Positions 36,978-45,362 of a stretch of DNA of 64,000 bases are shown in pieces (position 1 is the stretch's first letter; the number at the start of each line of letters is the position of its first letter). Under the pieces are notes generated by a model, which had not been told where the DNA came from, did not search any database, and was given only the letters and a program-made list of their open reading frames with translations. Origin of the DNA: Halobaculum halobium (lineage in GTDB: Archaea > Halobacteriota > Halobacteria > Halobacteriales > Haloferacaceae); the NCBI RefSeq assembly GCF_030127145.1, contig NZ_CP126158.1:2294001-2358000 (forward strand). Direction: 5' to 3'. A program made the translations under genes and the position numbers.

Positions 36978-37126
36978 ACTGTCGGTTCCCGTCGCGCGGG
37001 TATAACTACCGCGATTCGCGTGTTTTAGCCCCGAACACGCCGCTTTACAGCGATTCAAGAATCGGCAGGATTCACCGCATCGCCGCCCGCGGGCGATCTG
37101 ACCTCCCCGGAACGTTCGCCGAGTGG

Positions 37127-37765
37127 TCACTCCTCGAACAGTTCCCGGTACAGAGTCGCCTCCGCGCGCCGGAGTCGCTCGAGGAACGCGCTCTTCGAGA
37201 GGTCGAGTTCGTCGGCGACCGCCGCCGAGGTCGCCGCTCTCGGAACCGCGAAGTAGCCGGCCTCGACCGCCGCACGGAGCGCCTCGATCTGCGGCGGCGT
37301 GAGCCCGAACCTGCCGGCGACGGGATCCGCCTCCTCGCGCAGCGGGTACGTACGCGTTAGCCGTACACCGACGGTCTCGCCGGCCGTCGCCATTACGCCC
37401 TGGAGCACGTCGTGGCCGACGACGGCGCCGGTCACGGTCGCGTCGCCGTCGCGGTAGGCGACGTCCTCGACGAGGAGCCCTGCGGAGACCAGTTCGTGAA
37501 CGACGCACGGGTGTTTCGAGAGACAGCGATAGGTGTCGCGCTCCCCCGCTCGCGAGCGGTGGAGATACCGGACCCGGTCGTCACCGTCGAGGTGGGCCGC
37601 GAGGTCGTCGTCCCGGGGCGCGCCGAAGCGCAGCAGGACGTTCCCGTCCCGGCGGAGCTGCGGCGGCTTCGCTCGCACCGGCGTCCGCGTCGCCGCCGTC
37701 GCCTCCGCGAGCGGACAGTCGTCGCCGCTCACGCGTACCTCCACGACGAGACACTCGGCGATCAT
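37127..37765 (-). CDS. Bacterio-opsin-activator-type HTH_10 transcription regulator
   Basis: A 212-residue haloarchaeal regulator. The N-terminal domain of about 150 residues is the BAT/GAF-like ligand or sensor part; the C-terminal HTH_10 is FGLTPPQIEALRAAVEAGYF...ATSAAVADELDLSKSAFLERLRRAEATL (cut here for length), with the classic recognition helix SKSAFLERLRRAE. It reads away from paaA across a 112-bp region containing a perfect inverted repeat, so it is the natural candidate regulator of the phenylacetate genes (inference from position). Confidence 0.82.
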   Translation of the reverse strand: MIAECLVVEVRVSGDDCPLAEATAATRTPVRAKPPQLRRDGNVLLRFGAPRDDDLAAHLDGDDRVRYLHRSRAGERDTYRCLSKHPCVVHELVSAGLLVEDVAYRDGDATVTGAVVGHDVLQGVMATAGETVGVRLTRTYPLREEADPVAGRFGLTPPQIEALRAAVEAGYFAVPRAATSAAVADELDLSKSAFLERLRRAEATLYRELFEE

Positions 37766-37812
37766 CGTCGCACCTCGGCGTCCCGGGTCACCGTGTGAGT
37801 ACGTATCGCGAT

Positions 37813-37835
37813 CACATATAAAACACGCATATGTG
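37813..37835. promoter_or_regulatory. Palindromic candidate operator and promoter of paaA
   Basis: CACATAT (37813-37819) and ATATGTG (37829-37835) form a perfect 7-bp inverted repeat with a 9-nt spacer. The left half overlaps ATATAAAA, a consensus-like TATA box about 55-60 bp upstream of the paaA ATG; the same sequence read leftwards (TTTTATATG) can serve the HTH_10 gene, whose start is about 50 bp away. A dimeric regulator bound here would control both promoters. Confidence 0.55.
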
Positions 37836-37877
37836 CGGGTGAACCGGTAAGCCGTCTAACGAGAAGGATCGATCATC

Positions 37878-38816
37878 ATGGATATCGAGACGGTGAAAGA
37901 ACAGGCGGGCCCCCGGCAGTTCGGCCCGAACGACGACATGCCCGAGGAGTACCGTCGGGCGGCGACCCGGATGATCCAGTTTCACGCGAACAGCGAGGTC
38001 ATGGGCGGCTACCTCGACAAGGAGTTCACTCGCCACGCGCCGTCGCTCGACCGGAAGCTGGCGAACACCGCAAAGGTGCAAGACGAGATCGGGCACGCGC
38101 AACTGCTGTACCGCGCCGCCGAGACGCTCGGCGTGAAGACGCGCGACGAGATGCTCGACGAGTTGCAGAACGGCGAGGGGAAGTTCCTCAACTGCTTCCA
38201 CTACCCCGTCGACTCGTGGTACGAGGCGCCGATGATCGACTTCTTCGTCGACGGCGGCGCGATGCGCCGGCAGGCGACGCTCAAGTCGACGAGTTGGACG
38301 CCGTACGCCCACGCGATGGACAAGGTGTGCTTCGAGGAGGGGTTCCACGTGAAACACGGCGAGTCGATCCTCCGGGAGCTGATGCGCGGATCGAAAGCGA
38401 CCCAAGAGCGCACCCAGGAGACCTTCGAGGAGTGGTGGCCCCGCATCCTCCAGTTCTTCGGGCCGACGAACGACGAGTCCACGCACAACGACTTCGCCCA
38501 AGAGGTCGGCCTGAAGACGACCTCGAACGACGAACTCCGCAACTCGTTCCTCAACATGTACGTCCCCAAGGCGGAGAAGTACGGGCTGGAGATCCCGGAG
38601 TACCCCCGCATCTTCGAGCGCGACGACGGGACGATGGCCGTCCGGGAGTCCGACCTCGACTGGGACGAGTTCTGGACGATCGCGAAGAACGACTCCGAGG
38701 GGAGCCGCGAGCAGATCGGCTCGCGCGCTCGCCGACAGGAGGCTGTCGCCTGGGTTCGCGAGAGCCTCGACTCGTGGGAAGGAACCGCCGCGGGAACGCC
38801 GCAGGCGGCCGACTGA
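37878..38816 (+). CDS. paaA: 1,2-phenylacetyl-CoA epoxidase, catalytic subunit PaaA
   Basis: A 312-residue diiron ferritin-like oxygenase subunit converting phenylacetyl-CoA to ring-1,2-epoxyphenylacetyl-CoA. Metal-ligand motifs are DEIGHAQLLYRAAETL at about residues 69-84 and EEGFHVKHGESILRELM at about 153-169; the length matches bacterial PaaA (about 310). An AAGGAT Shine-Dalgarno-like element is 10-14 bp upstream of the ATG. First gene of paaABCD plus zinc ribbon; 2 bp separate it from paaB. Confidence 0.92.
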   Translation: MDIETVKEQAGPRQFGPNDDMPEEYRRAATRMIQFHANSEVMGGYLDKEFTRHAPSLDRKLANTAKVQDEIGHAQLLYRAAETLGVKTRDEMLDELQNGEGKFLNCFHYPVDSWYEAPMIDFFVDGGAMRRQATLKSTSWTPYAHAMDKVCFEEGFHVKHGESILRELMRGSKATQERTQETFEEWWPRILQFFGPTNDESTHNDFAQEVGLKTTSNDELRNSFLNMYVPKAEKYGLEIPEYPRIFERDDGTMAVRESDLDWDEFWTIAKNDSEGSREQIGSRARRQEAVAWVRESLDSWEGTAAGTPQAAD

Positions 38817-38818
38817 CT

Positions 38819-39160
38819 ATGATCTGGGAAGTGTTCAGACAGGAGAAGCCGGGCGACTACCACCGCCACGTCGGCAACGTCCACGCACCCGACCGCGAGA
38901 TGGCGAAGCTGTTCGCGCAGATCCAGCACGCCCGCCGGATGCAGACCAACTCGCTGTGGGTGGTGCCGCAGCCCGAGATCGGCGAGGTCGACGCCGAGGA
39001 CGCCGCCTTCGGCGGCCGCACGGACAAGTCGTACCGCTGGGCGATGACGTACAACGACATCGACTCGTCGTTCGCCCAGGAGGTCGAGGACAGCGAGGCC
39101 GAACAGCGCGAGGCGGCGAGAACGCGCCGCGAGCAGCTCGAATCGGAGGGCGAGCGATGA
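38819..39160 (+). CDS. paaB: 1,2-phenylacetyl-CoA epoxidase subunit PaaB
   Basis: A 113-residue PaaB homologue: WEVFRQEKPGDYHRHVGNVHAPDREMAKLF at the start, ARRMQTNSLWVVPQ in the middle and FGGRTDKSYRWAMTYN later (TDKSYRW is characteristic). PaaB bridges PaaAC heterodimers into the active complex. The start is ATG at 38819; it overlaps paaC by 4 bp (ATGA). A Glu/Arg-rich tail of about 20 residues is typical for haloarchaea. Confidence 0.9.
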   Translation: MIWEVFRQEKPGDYHRHVGNVHAPDREMAKLFAQIQHARRMQTNSLWVVPQPEIGEVDAEDAAFGGRTDKSYRWAMTYNDIDSSFAQEVEDSEAEQREAARTRREQLESEGER

Positions 39161-40056
39161 CCGAGCGCGACGCGATCTCGGGCGATGCACAGCGGGTCGC
39201 AGACGACGACGCCGCAGCGGAGTCCGAACCGCCCGCCGCGGCGTCGCTCGACCGCGGTTCTCTCACCCCCGAGCAGCAGCTCGCGCTGGAGGAACTCCTG
39301 TTCCGACTGGCAGACGACGAGTTCGTCCACGCCGAACGTCTCACCGAGTGGCAGATATACGCGCCGACTATCGAATCGGACCTCGCGCTCGCCAACGTCG
39401 CCCAAGACGAGTTCGGCCACGCCCGCCTGTGGTACGACCTCCTGCAGGAACTCGGATACACCGAGGAGGAGTGCATCTGGCGGCGCGACGCCGGCGACTG
39501 GACGCACGCGACGATCGTCGAGCGCCCGTTCGCCGACGACGGCTGGGGCGACGCCGTCGTCCGAACCTACCTGTACGACGCGGCCGAGCGCGTCCGCCTC
39601 GAAGCGCTGACCGACACCAGCTACGCCCCCCTTGCGGACCGCGTGGGCAAGGTGCTCGCCGAGGAGGAGTATCACCGCGACCACGCGGTGAGCTGGCTCG
39701 AACGCCTGGCGAGCGACGACGACGCCCGCGAGCGCCTCCAGGCCGCCGTCGACGACCTGTTCCCCCACGCGCTGTCGCTGTTCCATCCGGGCGAGCGCGA
39801 GGACGCGATCCGGGCAGCCGGCTTCCGTCGCGAGTCGCTGACGGCGATGCGCGAGGAGTGGCTCGACACCGTCATTCCGACTCTGGAGGGGTACGGGCTC
39901 GTCGTGCCTGAACCCGGTGAGGTCACTCGTCCGGACGCCCGCGGCCGCGACGGGACTCACACCGACGCGTGGTTCGACCTGCAGGAGGCGTTCACCGCGA
40001 CCCACCGCGAGGTCGACTTCGAGACGCCCGCACGCCTGCGCGGGGAGGAGGCGTAG
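39157..40056 (+). CDS. paaC: 1,2-phenylacetyl-CoA epoxidase, structural subunit PaaC
   Basis: A 299-residue PaaC with an acidic N-terminal extension of about 40 residues absent from bacterial PaaC (about 250). Ferritin-like motifs remain: ADDEFVHAERLTEWQ, NVAQDEFGHARLWYDLLQELG and EEEYHRDHAVSWLERL. It partners PaaA in the catalytic core. Overlaps paaB by 4 bp; its stop is directly followed by the paaD ATG at 40057. Confidence 0.9.
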   Translation: MTERDAISGDAQRVADDDAAAESEPPAAASLDRGSLTPEQQLALEELLFRLADDEFVHAERLTEWQIYAPTIESDLALANVAQDEFGHARLWYDLLQELGYTEEECIWRRDAGDWTHATIVERPFADDGWGDAVVRTYLYDAAERVRLEALTDTSYAPLADRVGKVLAEEEYHRDHAVSWLERLASDDDARERLQAAVDDLFPHALSLFHPGEREDAIRAAGFRRESLTAMREEWLDTVIPTLEGYGLVVPEPGEVTRPDARGRDGTHTDAWFDLQEAFTATHREVDFETPARLRGEEA

Positions 40057-40518
40057 ATGCCGACGAACATGCCGACCGACACGCCGGGCGACGCGGGGAC
40101 CGGCGCACCCGACGGCGCGGCCACCGACGCCGAGGCGTGCGCCTACACCGCCTACGAGGACGGCGAGGCGCCCGAGGAGTACCCGAAGACGGGCGCGGGC
40201 GCCACGGGCGTCGAGGCCGACGTGTGGGACGCGCTGTTCGAGGTCGACGATCCGGAGATGCCCGTCAGCGTCGTGGATCTCGGCCTGATATACGACGTGT
40301 CCGTCGACGGGGACGGACGTTGCGAGGTGGAGATGACACTCACGTACACCGGCTGTCCCGCCCGCGACATGATCACGAACGACGTGCGCTGCGCCGCAGC
40401 GACCGCGCCGGGCGTCGAGGCGGCGGAGGTGCGCCTGCGGTACTCGCCCGAGTGGACCGTCGCGATGGTGACCGACGCGGGGCGCGAGGCCCTGCGCGAA
40501 TTCGGGTTGAGCGTGTGA
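40057..40518 (+). CDS. paaD: PaaD-like DUF59/MIP18 iron-sulfur assembly protein (core domain only)
   Basis: A 153-residue protein. After an acidic linker of about 55 residues comes the DUF59/MIP18 domain: VWDALFEVDDPEMPVSVVDLGLIYDV and MTLTYTGCPARDMITNDVRCA, containing the conserved Cys of TGCPARD. In bacteria PaaD has this domain fused to a C-terminal zinc ribbon; here the ribbon is a separate gene whose ATG shares the TGATG junction with this stop codon. PaaD is thought to help assemble or load the iron centre of the epoxidase system. Confidence 0.88.
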   Translation: MPTNMPTDTPGDAGTGAPDGAATDAEACAYTAYEDGEAPEEYPKTGAGATGVEADVWDALFEVDDPEMPVSVVDLGLIYDVSVDGDGRCEVEMTLTYTGCPARDMITNDVRCAAATAPGVEAAEVRLRYSPEWTVAMVTDAGREALREFGLSV

Positions 40519-40706
40519 TGCGCCGGAATGCGCCGGATCCGAGCGTCGCCGCCGGGGTCGCCGGAAGGGACGCGGACGACGACCCCGCGGAGTGTCCGTA
40601 CTGCGGATCGACCGACACCGAGCGCGAGCACCCAAAGGGGCCGGGGTTGTGCCGGTCGATGCATTTCTGCAACGCCTGCGGGGAGCCGTTCGAGCGGTTC
40701 GGCTAG
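40518..40706 (+). CDS. Stand-alone PaaD-type zinc ribbon (62 aa)
   Basis: A 62-residue protein with a four-Cys zinc ribbon, ECPYCGSTDTERE...GLCRSMHFCNACGEPFERF. This matches the C-terminal zinc ribbon of bacterial PaaD (CPxCGSxDTE ... CxxxxxCxxCxEPF). The ATG at 40518 overlaps the paaD stop (TGATG), so both are made from one message and probably reconstitute a bipartite PaaD. This interpretation is sequence-based and I regard it as well supported by motif match and context. Confidence 0.85.
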   Translation: MRRNAPDPSVAAGVAGRDADDDPAECPYCGSTDTEREHPKGPGLCRSMHFCNACGEPFERFG

Positions 40707-40785
40707 TCGGCGGGCGCGCACGCGGCGGCCACTGCGTGCTTTCGTGGCCGAGGTTTATGACGATCTGCTGCAACTACCGAACGCG

Positions 40786-41043
40786 ATGTCCCTACGGAAC
40801 CCCGCCGGACGGATCCGGTATCCGCTCGCCCTCCTCGCGGTCGTGGTCGGCGTGCTCCTCCTGGAGTTTCTCGCCGAGGTCACGCTGAACAGGTACGTCG
40901 AGACCGGCTCGACGTGGCTCCCGACGGTCGGAACGATCGGTGAGACCGCGACCGCGTACCTGCTCCCACTGAGCATCCTCTCGACGTTCGTGGTCCCCGC
41001 CGTCGCTTTCTACCTGGGCGTTCGCTACGCTCGGTCGGCCTGA
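40786..41043 (+). CDS. Small two-helix membrane protein (85 aa)
   Basis: An 85-residue protein with two hydrophobic helices, YPLALLAVVVGVLLLEFLAE and YLLPLSILSTFVVPAVAFYL, joined by a polar loop of about 25 residues. The ATG at 40786 has a GGTTTATGA TATA-like box about 28-30 bp upstream, which fits a leaderless start and an independent promoter from paa. Not obviously related to phenylacetate metabolism. Function unknown. Confidence 0.65.
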   Translation: MSLRNPAGRIRYPLALLAVVVGVLLLEFLAEVTLNRYVETGSTWLPTVGTIGETATAYLLPLSILSTFVVPAVAFYLGVRYARSA

Positions 41044-41082
41044 GCGTCAGCACCGGCGCCAGCGTCCACACCCTTCGCGGGC

Positions 41083-41673
41083 TCAGAACTGCCGCTCGAA
41101 CTCCGTGATGTCCGAGACGGTGTAGTACGGCCCGCCCAGGCGACCCACCGTCGGGAGCTTCCGCTGGTCGATCTGGCCGTCGGTGAGCGTGTCGTCGTCG
41201 ACGTGGACGTACTCCACCTCCCCGAGGACCATCAGCCGGTCGTGGACCTCCATCGAGTCGTACAGCGTGCACTCCATGGTGACGGCCGCCTCCGCGACGC
41301 GCGGGACGTCGATGCGGCAACAGTCGGCGCGCGTCACGCCGACCTCGTCGAACTCGCTTTCCTCCGGCGGCAGCGACTCGGCGCTGTGGTCCATCCGCTC
41401 CAGCAGGGGTTCGGTGACGACGTTCACCGCGAACTCGCCGATGTCGAGCGCGTTTCGCGGGGTGTCTTTGAGCCCGCCGTTGGCGTCGTTCGGAGAGTTG
41501 AACAGCACCACTGGTTCCCGAGAGGAGACGTAGTTGTACGAGCTAAACGGTGCGAGGTTGTCGACGCCGTCCCCGTCGACGGTGCTGATCCACGCGATCG
41601 GACGCGGCGAGACGGCGGTCTTGATTATCCGTGCGATCTCCCGGGGCGTCCGGTCGGAGACGGCTGTTTCCAT
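41083..41673 (-). CDS. Flavin reductase-like (FMN-binding split-barrel) protein
   Basis: A 196-residue flavin_reductase/DIM6-NTAB family protein: SPRPIAWISTVDGDGVDNLAPFSSYNYVSS at about residues 22-51 is the FMN-binding start, then GEFAVNVVTEPLLERMDHSA and the C-terminal DGQIDQRKLPTVGRLGGPYY. Members bind FMN and reduce flavin with NAD(P)H or act as flavin-dependent enzymes. Convergent with the paa block and followed upstream by maoC on the same strand. It could supply electrons to an oxygenase, but nothing in the sequence proves a link with PaaABC. Confidence 0.8.
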   Translation of the reverse strand: METAVSDRTPREIARIIKTAVSPRPIAWISTVDGDGVDNLAPFSSYNYVSSREPVVLFNSPNDANGGLKDTPRNALDIGEFAVNVVTEPLLERMDHSAESLPPEESEFDEVGVTRADCCRIDVPRVAEAAVTMECTLYDSMEVHDRLMVLGEVEYVHVDDDTLTDGQIDQRKLPTVGRLGGPYYTVSDITEFERQF

Positions 41674-41766
41674 CGCTGTACCCTGGCACGACCCCGCACA
41701 AATACCCGCGGGTACGGGCGGTTCGTCCCGCTACCGCGGGCGGTTTCTCCCGCTACCCTACACCGC

Positions 41767-42249
41767 TCACGCGTGCGGGTCGTCGGCCGCGGCGCGGGTC
41801 TTGATGAGGAACTTCATGTCGCCCTGCAGGACGACGGTGTCGTCCTGGTTGGTCACCTCGCAGTCGATGACCACGAGGCCGGCGTCGTCGCGGCTGGACA
41901 CGTCCTTCGTCTCCGTCACCTCCATCTCCATCGAGATGGTGTCGCCGATGAACACGGGGTTCGGGAGGTCCATGTAGTTCATCCCGAGGAACGCCAGCGC
42001 GGTCCGCTCGACGATGCCGGTTCGATACACGAACCCGGTCGCCTGCACGAACGTCATCGGGCCGTGAGCGATGCGCTCGCCGAAGGCGTTGTCCTCGGCG
42101 TACTCGGCGTTCGTGTGTAGTTCGGTCCAGTCGCCCGTCAGCGCCGAGTGCATCACGAAATCCGACTCGGTGACGGTCCGCCCGACGCTCACGAACTCCT
42201 GGCCGGCCTCGAAGTCCTCGAAGTAGTGCGGCTCGTAGCTGTAAGCCAT
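41767..42249 (-). CDS. MaoC-like (R)-specific enoyl-CoA hydratase
   Basis: A 160-residue hot-dog-fold MaoC dehydratase: YFEDFEAGQEFVSVGRTVTESDFVMHSALTGDWTELHTNAEYA (read in parts), with the catalytic-type Asp/His pair in GDWTELHTN, and RIAHGPMTFVQATGFVYRTG. This type also forms the hydratase half of PaaZ in the bacterial phenylacetate pathway (inference that it may serve there). Start ATG at 42249. Lies about 115 bp from the divergent histidine-kinase gene. Confidence 0.82.
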   Translation of the reverse strand: MAYSYEPHYFEDFEAGQEFVSVGRTVTESDFVMHSALTGDWTELHTNAEYAEDNAFGERIAHGPMTFVQATGFVYRTGIVERTALAFLGMNYMDLPNPVFIGDTISMEMEVTETKDVSSRDDAGLVVIDCEVTNQDDTVVLQGDMKFLIKTRAAADDPHA

Positions 42250-42364
42250 AGTGGGGGAACACCGGATCGCGTGAAAGTCGTTTCGCGTGGGGTGGTTCGA
42301 CCCCCGAGCAGTTCGAATACAGAAGCAAATACTCTTGACTGTGAGGCCGTAGACTACAGTAGAT

Positions 42365-44194
42365 TTGACTGGAGTAATCGGGAGTACAATCGTCGTTAGC
42401 TCCGTTGCCGCGGGCGTCGGCTCTCTGGCGCTGGTGTGGTATCTCGACCGCCACCGGGGGTCGGCCGGCGCCGGATGGCTGATGGCGACACTCTCGGCGC
42501 AGACGCTGTGGGCGCTCGCGTACGCGGTCGGGCTCCTCACGTCCGACCTCGCGGTCCGGGCGTACGCGGAAGCCTTGGCTTGGGTCGGGATGGTGTGGCT
42601 CGGGCCGCTGTTTCTCGGATTTGCCTTCGCGTACACCGGCCGGTCTGACCTCCTCCGCACGCGGGGGGTTCGACTGCTGTTCACGATCCCGGCGGCGGCG
42701 TCGCTGCTCGCGCTCACCCACCCGTTTCACGACTGGCTGTGGCTGTTCCTCAGGCGGTCGCCCGAGTTCGGGATCGCGACGGTCCGATACACGATCCAAC
42801 TTCCGGGGTATGCGGCCCTTCTGGTCAGTCTCGGGGCGGCGGGGGTCGGCGTCCTCTTGCTGGTGGGAGCGATCCACGCGTACGGGCCGCTGTACCGTCG
42901 AGAAGCGACCGCACTGGCGCTCACGACGCTGTTCCCGGCTACCGGGGTGGTCGTGTGGCTCGTCGGCGTCGGTCCGTGGCCCGAAGTGAACTTCGGGGTG
43001 CCGCTGTTGCTGTTCCACGTCGTCCTCGACGCGTACGCCTTCGTCGGGACCCGCATCTTCGAGACGGCACCGACCACGCAGCGGGCCGCCAAGCGGAGCG
43101 CGCTCGACGACCTCGCGGAGCCGTTGCTGGTCCTCGACACGGAGGCGGCCGTCGTGAACCTGAACCGTCGGGCGGAAACCCTGTTCGGCGTGGACGACAC
43201 GCACACGCTCCCGATCTCGTTCCACGATATCGCGGGGGCGGACCTCGACCGCGTTCGGTCGACGGGCGAACTCACCGTCACTGGGCCCGACGGCGGGATC
43301 TTCTCGGCCTCGTACACGCCGCTGAGCGATCCCCGCGGCGACGACGTCGGCGGACTGCTCGTGCTCCACGAGGTGACCGTCGAGCGTCGTCGCAAAGAGC
43401 AACTGTCGGTGCTCAACCGGATCCTCCGGCACAACCTCCGGAACGAACTGACCGTCGCCAGAGGCAACGCGCAGTCGATCCAAGTGAGCGCCACCGACAC
43501 CGCGCTCCGGACGCAGGCGGGGGCGATCGTCGAGTCCAGCGACCGACTGCTCGCGACCGCGAAGAAAGCGAAGGAGTTCGCGCAGGTGCAGGGACGCGAC
43601 CTCGAGCTGTCCGTCGTTGACGTGACAGAGGTGGTCAACGACGTGTGGCGAGACCTCGGGGAGTCGTACCCCCACGCCGAGGTCACGGCGGAAGTCGAGC
43701 CCGTCGAGACCCGGCTCCGAACGGACGCTCGGGTGCTCTCGCTGGTGCTCTCGAATCTAATCGAGAACGCGATCGTCCACGCGGGCGAGCGCGAAGACCG
43801 GACTCGGCCCGCCCCGACGGTCGTCGTTCGGGTCACCGACGCCCCGACCGACGAGTCGGCCACCGTCGTCGAGGTCGCCGACGACAACCCCCGGATCGCC
43901 GACTCGGAGATCGCGGCGCTCCGTGCCGGCGACGAGACGGCGCTGGAACACGGGAGCGGGATCGGCCTGTGGATCGCCCACTGGTGTGTCACCGCGCTCA
44001 ACGGCCGCATCGAGTTCGACTACGACGACGGAAACGTCGTTCGGGTCACGCTTGCGAGGGACACGGCCGAGGGCGCCGACCACTCCGCCGCAGTCGATGG
44101 CGCCGCGGAGACGGCCGGCGGCCCCGGCAGTCTGCGTGCCGACCACACACCGGGGACGACGTCGGGGGCAGGTCCCTCGGAGGCCGACGACTGA
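42365..44194 (+). CDS. Membrane-bound sensor histidine kinase (7TM, PAS, HisKA, HATPase)
   Basis: A 609-residue sensor kinase. Residues about 5-235 hold seven hydrophobic segments of the N-terminal 7TM kinase-sensor type; then a PAS-like domain (LLVLDTEAAVVNLNRRAETLFG). The phospho-acceptor His is in RILRHNLRNELTVARGN at about residue 355, and the HATPase_c has N box LVLSNLIENAIVHAG and G boxes VEVADDNPRI and EHGSGIGLWIAHW. A disordered acidic tail ends the protein. The best start is TTG at 42365; no ATG/GTG fits TM1. No cognate receiver is adjacent. Confidence 0.8.
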   Translation: MTGVIGSTIVVSSVAAGVGSLALVWYLDRHRGSAGAGWLMATLSAQTLWALAYAVGLLTSDLAVRAYAEALAWVGMVWLGPLFLGFAFAYTGRSDLLRTRGVRLLFTIPAAASLLALTHPFHDWLWLFLRRSPEFGIATVRYTIQLPGYAALLVSLGAAGVGVLLLVGAIHAYGPLYRREATALALTTLFPATGVVVWLVGVGPWPEVNFGVPLLLFHVVLDAYAFVGTRIFETAPTTQRAAKRSALDDLAEPLLVLDTEAAVVNLNRRAETLFGVDDTHTLPISFHDIAGADLDRVRSTGELTVTGPDGGIFSASYTPLSDPRGDDVGGLLVLHEVTVERRRKEQLSVLNRILRHNLRNELTVARGNAQSIQVSATDTALRTQAGAIVESSDRLLATAKKAKEFAQVQGRDLELSVVDVTEVVNDVWRDLGESYPHAEVTAEVEPVETRLRTDARVLSLVLSNLIENAIVHAGEREDRTRPAPTVVVRVTDAPTDESATVVEVADDNPRIADSEIAALRAGDETALEHGSGIGLWIAHWCVTALNGRIEFDYDDGNVVRVTLARDTAEGADHSAAVDGAAETAGGPGSLRADHTPGTTSGAGPSEADD

Positions 44195-44251
44195 GCGCCG
44201 AACTCGCGACGCGATGGCAACGCACATGCCGCCGCGGCCGAACCACGAATC

Positions 44252-45277
44252 ATGTACGACGTGGGGATCGCCGGCTGCGGGGTCATCGGCACCCGACTCG
44301 CGGAATCGTTCGCGGAGCACTCGGACACGGTCGTCGCGGCCGCCTGCGACGTGGACGCCGAGCGCGCGGAATCGTTCGCCGCCGAGCGCGACGCCGCCGC
44401 CTACACCGACCACAGGGCGATGCTCGCCGACGAGGACCTCGACGTGCTGTACGTCGGCGTTCCGCCGGTGCACCACCGCGAGATCGCCGGGGACGGCCTC
44501 GCGGCCGGCGTCAACGTCATCTGCGAGAAGCCGATCGCCGAGGACGCCGAGACGGGCGCGGAACTGGCCGCGATGGAGGCCGACACCGACCTCGTCACGG
44601 CGGTGAACCTCCCGTTCCGCTACACGCCGGGGTTCGTCGAACTGCGCGAGCGCGTCGCCGCCGGCGACATCGGCGATCCGCGGCGCGTCTCGCTGGACTT
44701 CCGGTTCCCGCAGTGGCCCCGCGAGTGGCAGGACGTCGACTGGCTGGAGTCGCGCGAGCAGGGCGGGCCGATCCGCGAGGTCGGGACGCACTTCCTGTTC
44801 GGCGTGCGAGAGCTGTTCGGCGGCGTCGGTCGACTGAGCGCCGAAGTGCGGTACAGCGCCCCCGACGCCTACGAGGAGTCGGTCGTCGGGTGGTTCGAAG
44901 CGGGTGGCGACGGCGCCGTCGTCGCCGATGGAGCCCGCGGCGGCGCAGCCGATGTCGGCGCCGAAGCCGTCCACGGCACGATCGACCTTCTCACCGACCA
45001 CGAACAGCCCGAGGAGAACGCGATCACCGTCACCGGGACGGAGGGCGAACTGACGCTCACCGAGTGGTACCGGCTCACCGCTGCCCCCGGCACCGACGCC
45101 GAGGAGGAACTGTGCGCCGAGCGCGAGTCGACGACGCTGAGGCTCGTCGACGAGTTCGTCACCGCGCTGGATGGCGGCGAGGGCGACCTCGTCTCGTTCG
45201 CTGAGGCGACGGCGGTCCAGCGCCTCGTCGACGCGGTGTTCGACTCCGCGGGCGAGCCGGTCGACCTGTCGTCGTAG
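44252..45277 (+). CDS. Gfo/Idh/MocA-family NAD(P)-dependent oxidoreductase
   Basis: A 341-residue protein with an N-terminal Rossmann fold (MYDVGIAGCGVIGTRLAESF, GxGxxG) and the family motif VICEKPIAEDAETGAEL at about residue 89 (EKP is the coenzyme/catalytic motif). The C-terminal alpha/beta catalytic domain follows (TAVNLPFRYTPGFVELRERV). Substrates of this family are sugars, inositols or biliverdin; none can be assigned here. Lies between two signalling genes and has its own apparent promoter region. Confidence 0.83.
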   Translation: MYDVGIAGCGVIGTRLAESFAEHSDTVVAAACDVDAERAESFAAERDAAAYTDHRAMLADEDLDVLYVGVPPVHHREIAGDGLAAGVNVICEKPIAEDAETGAELAAMEADTDLVTAVNLPFRYTPGFVELRERVAAGDIGDPRRVSLDFRFPQWPREWQDVDWLESREQGGPIREVGTHFLFGVRELFGGVGRLSAEVRYSAPDAYEESVVGWFEAGGDGAVVADGARGGAADVGAEAVHGTIDLLTDHEQPEENAITVTGTEGELTLTEWYRLTAAPGTDAEEELCAERESTTLRLVDEFVTALDGGEGDLVSFAEATAVQRLVDAVFDSAGEPVDLSS

Positions 45278-45362
45278 CCGGCGGCGACACCGCCGCGACG
45301 GTTGTGTTCTCGCGTTGACTCGTCTCCCCATGATTAACTACGCGCCCTTCCGTACTCCCCCT

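Noticed and set aside
42739-43620. Long plus-strand ORF within the 7TM kinase gene
   Set aside because: Alternative frame of a real gene; Arg/Gly-rich with no domain.
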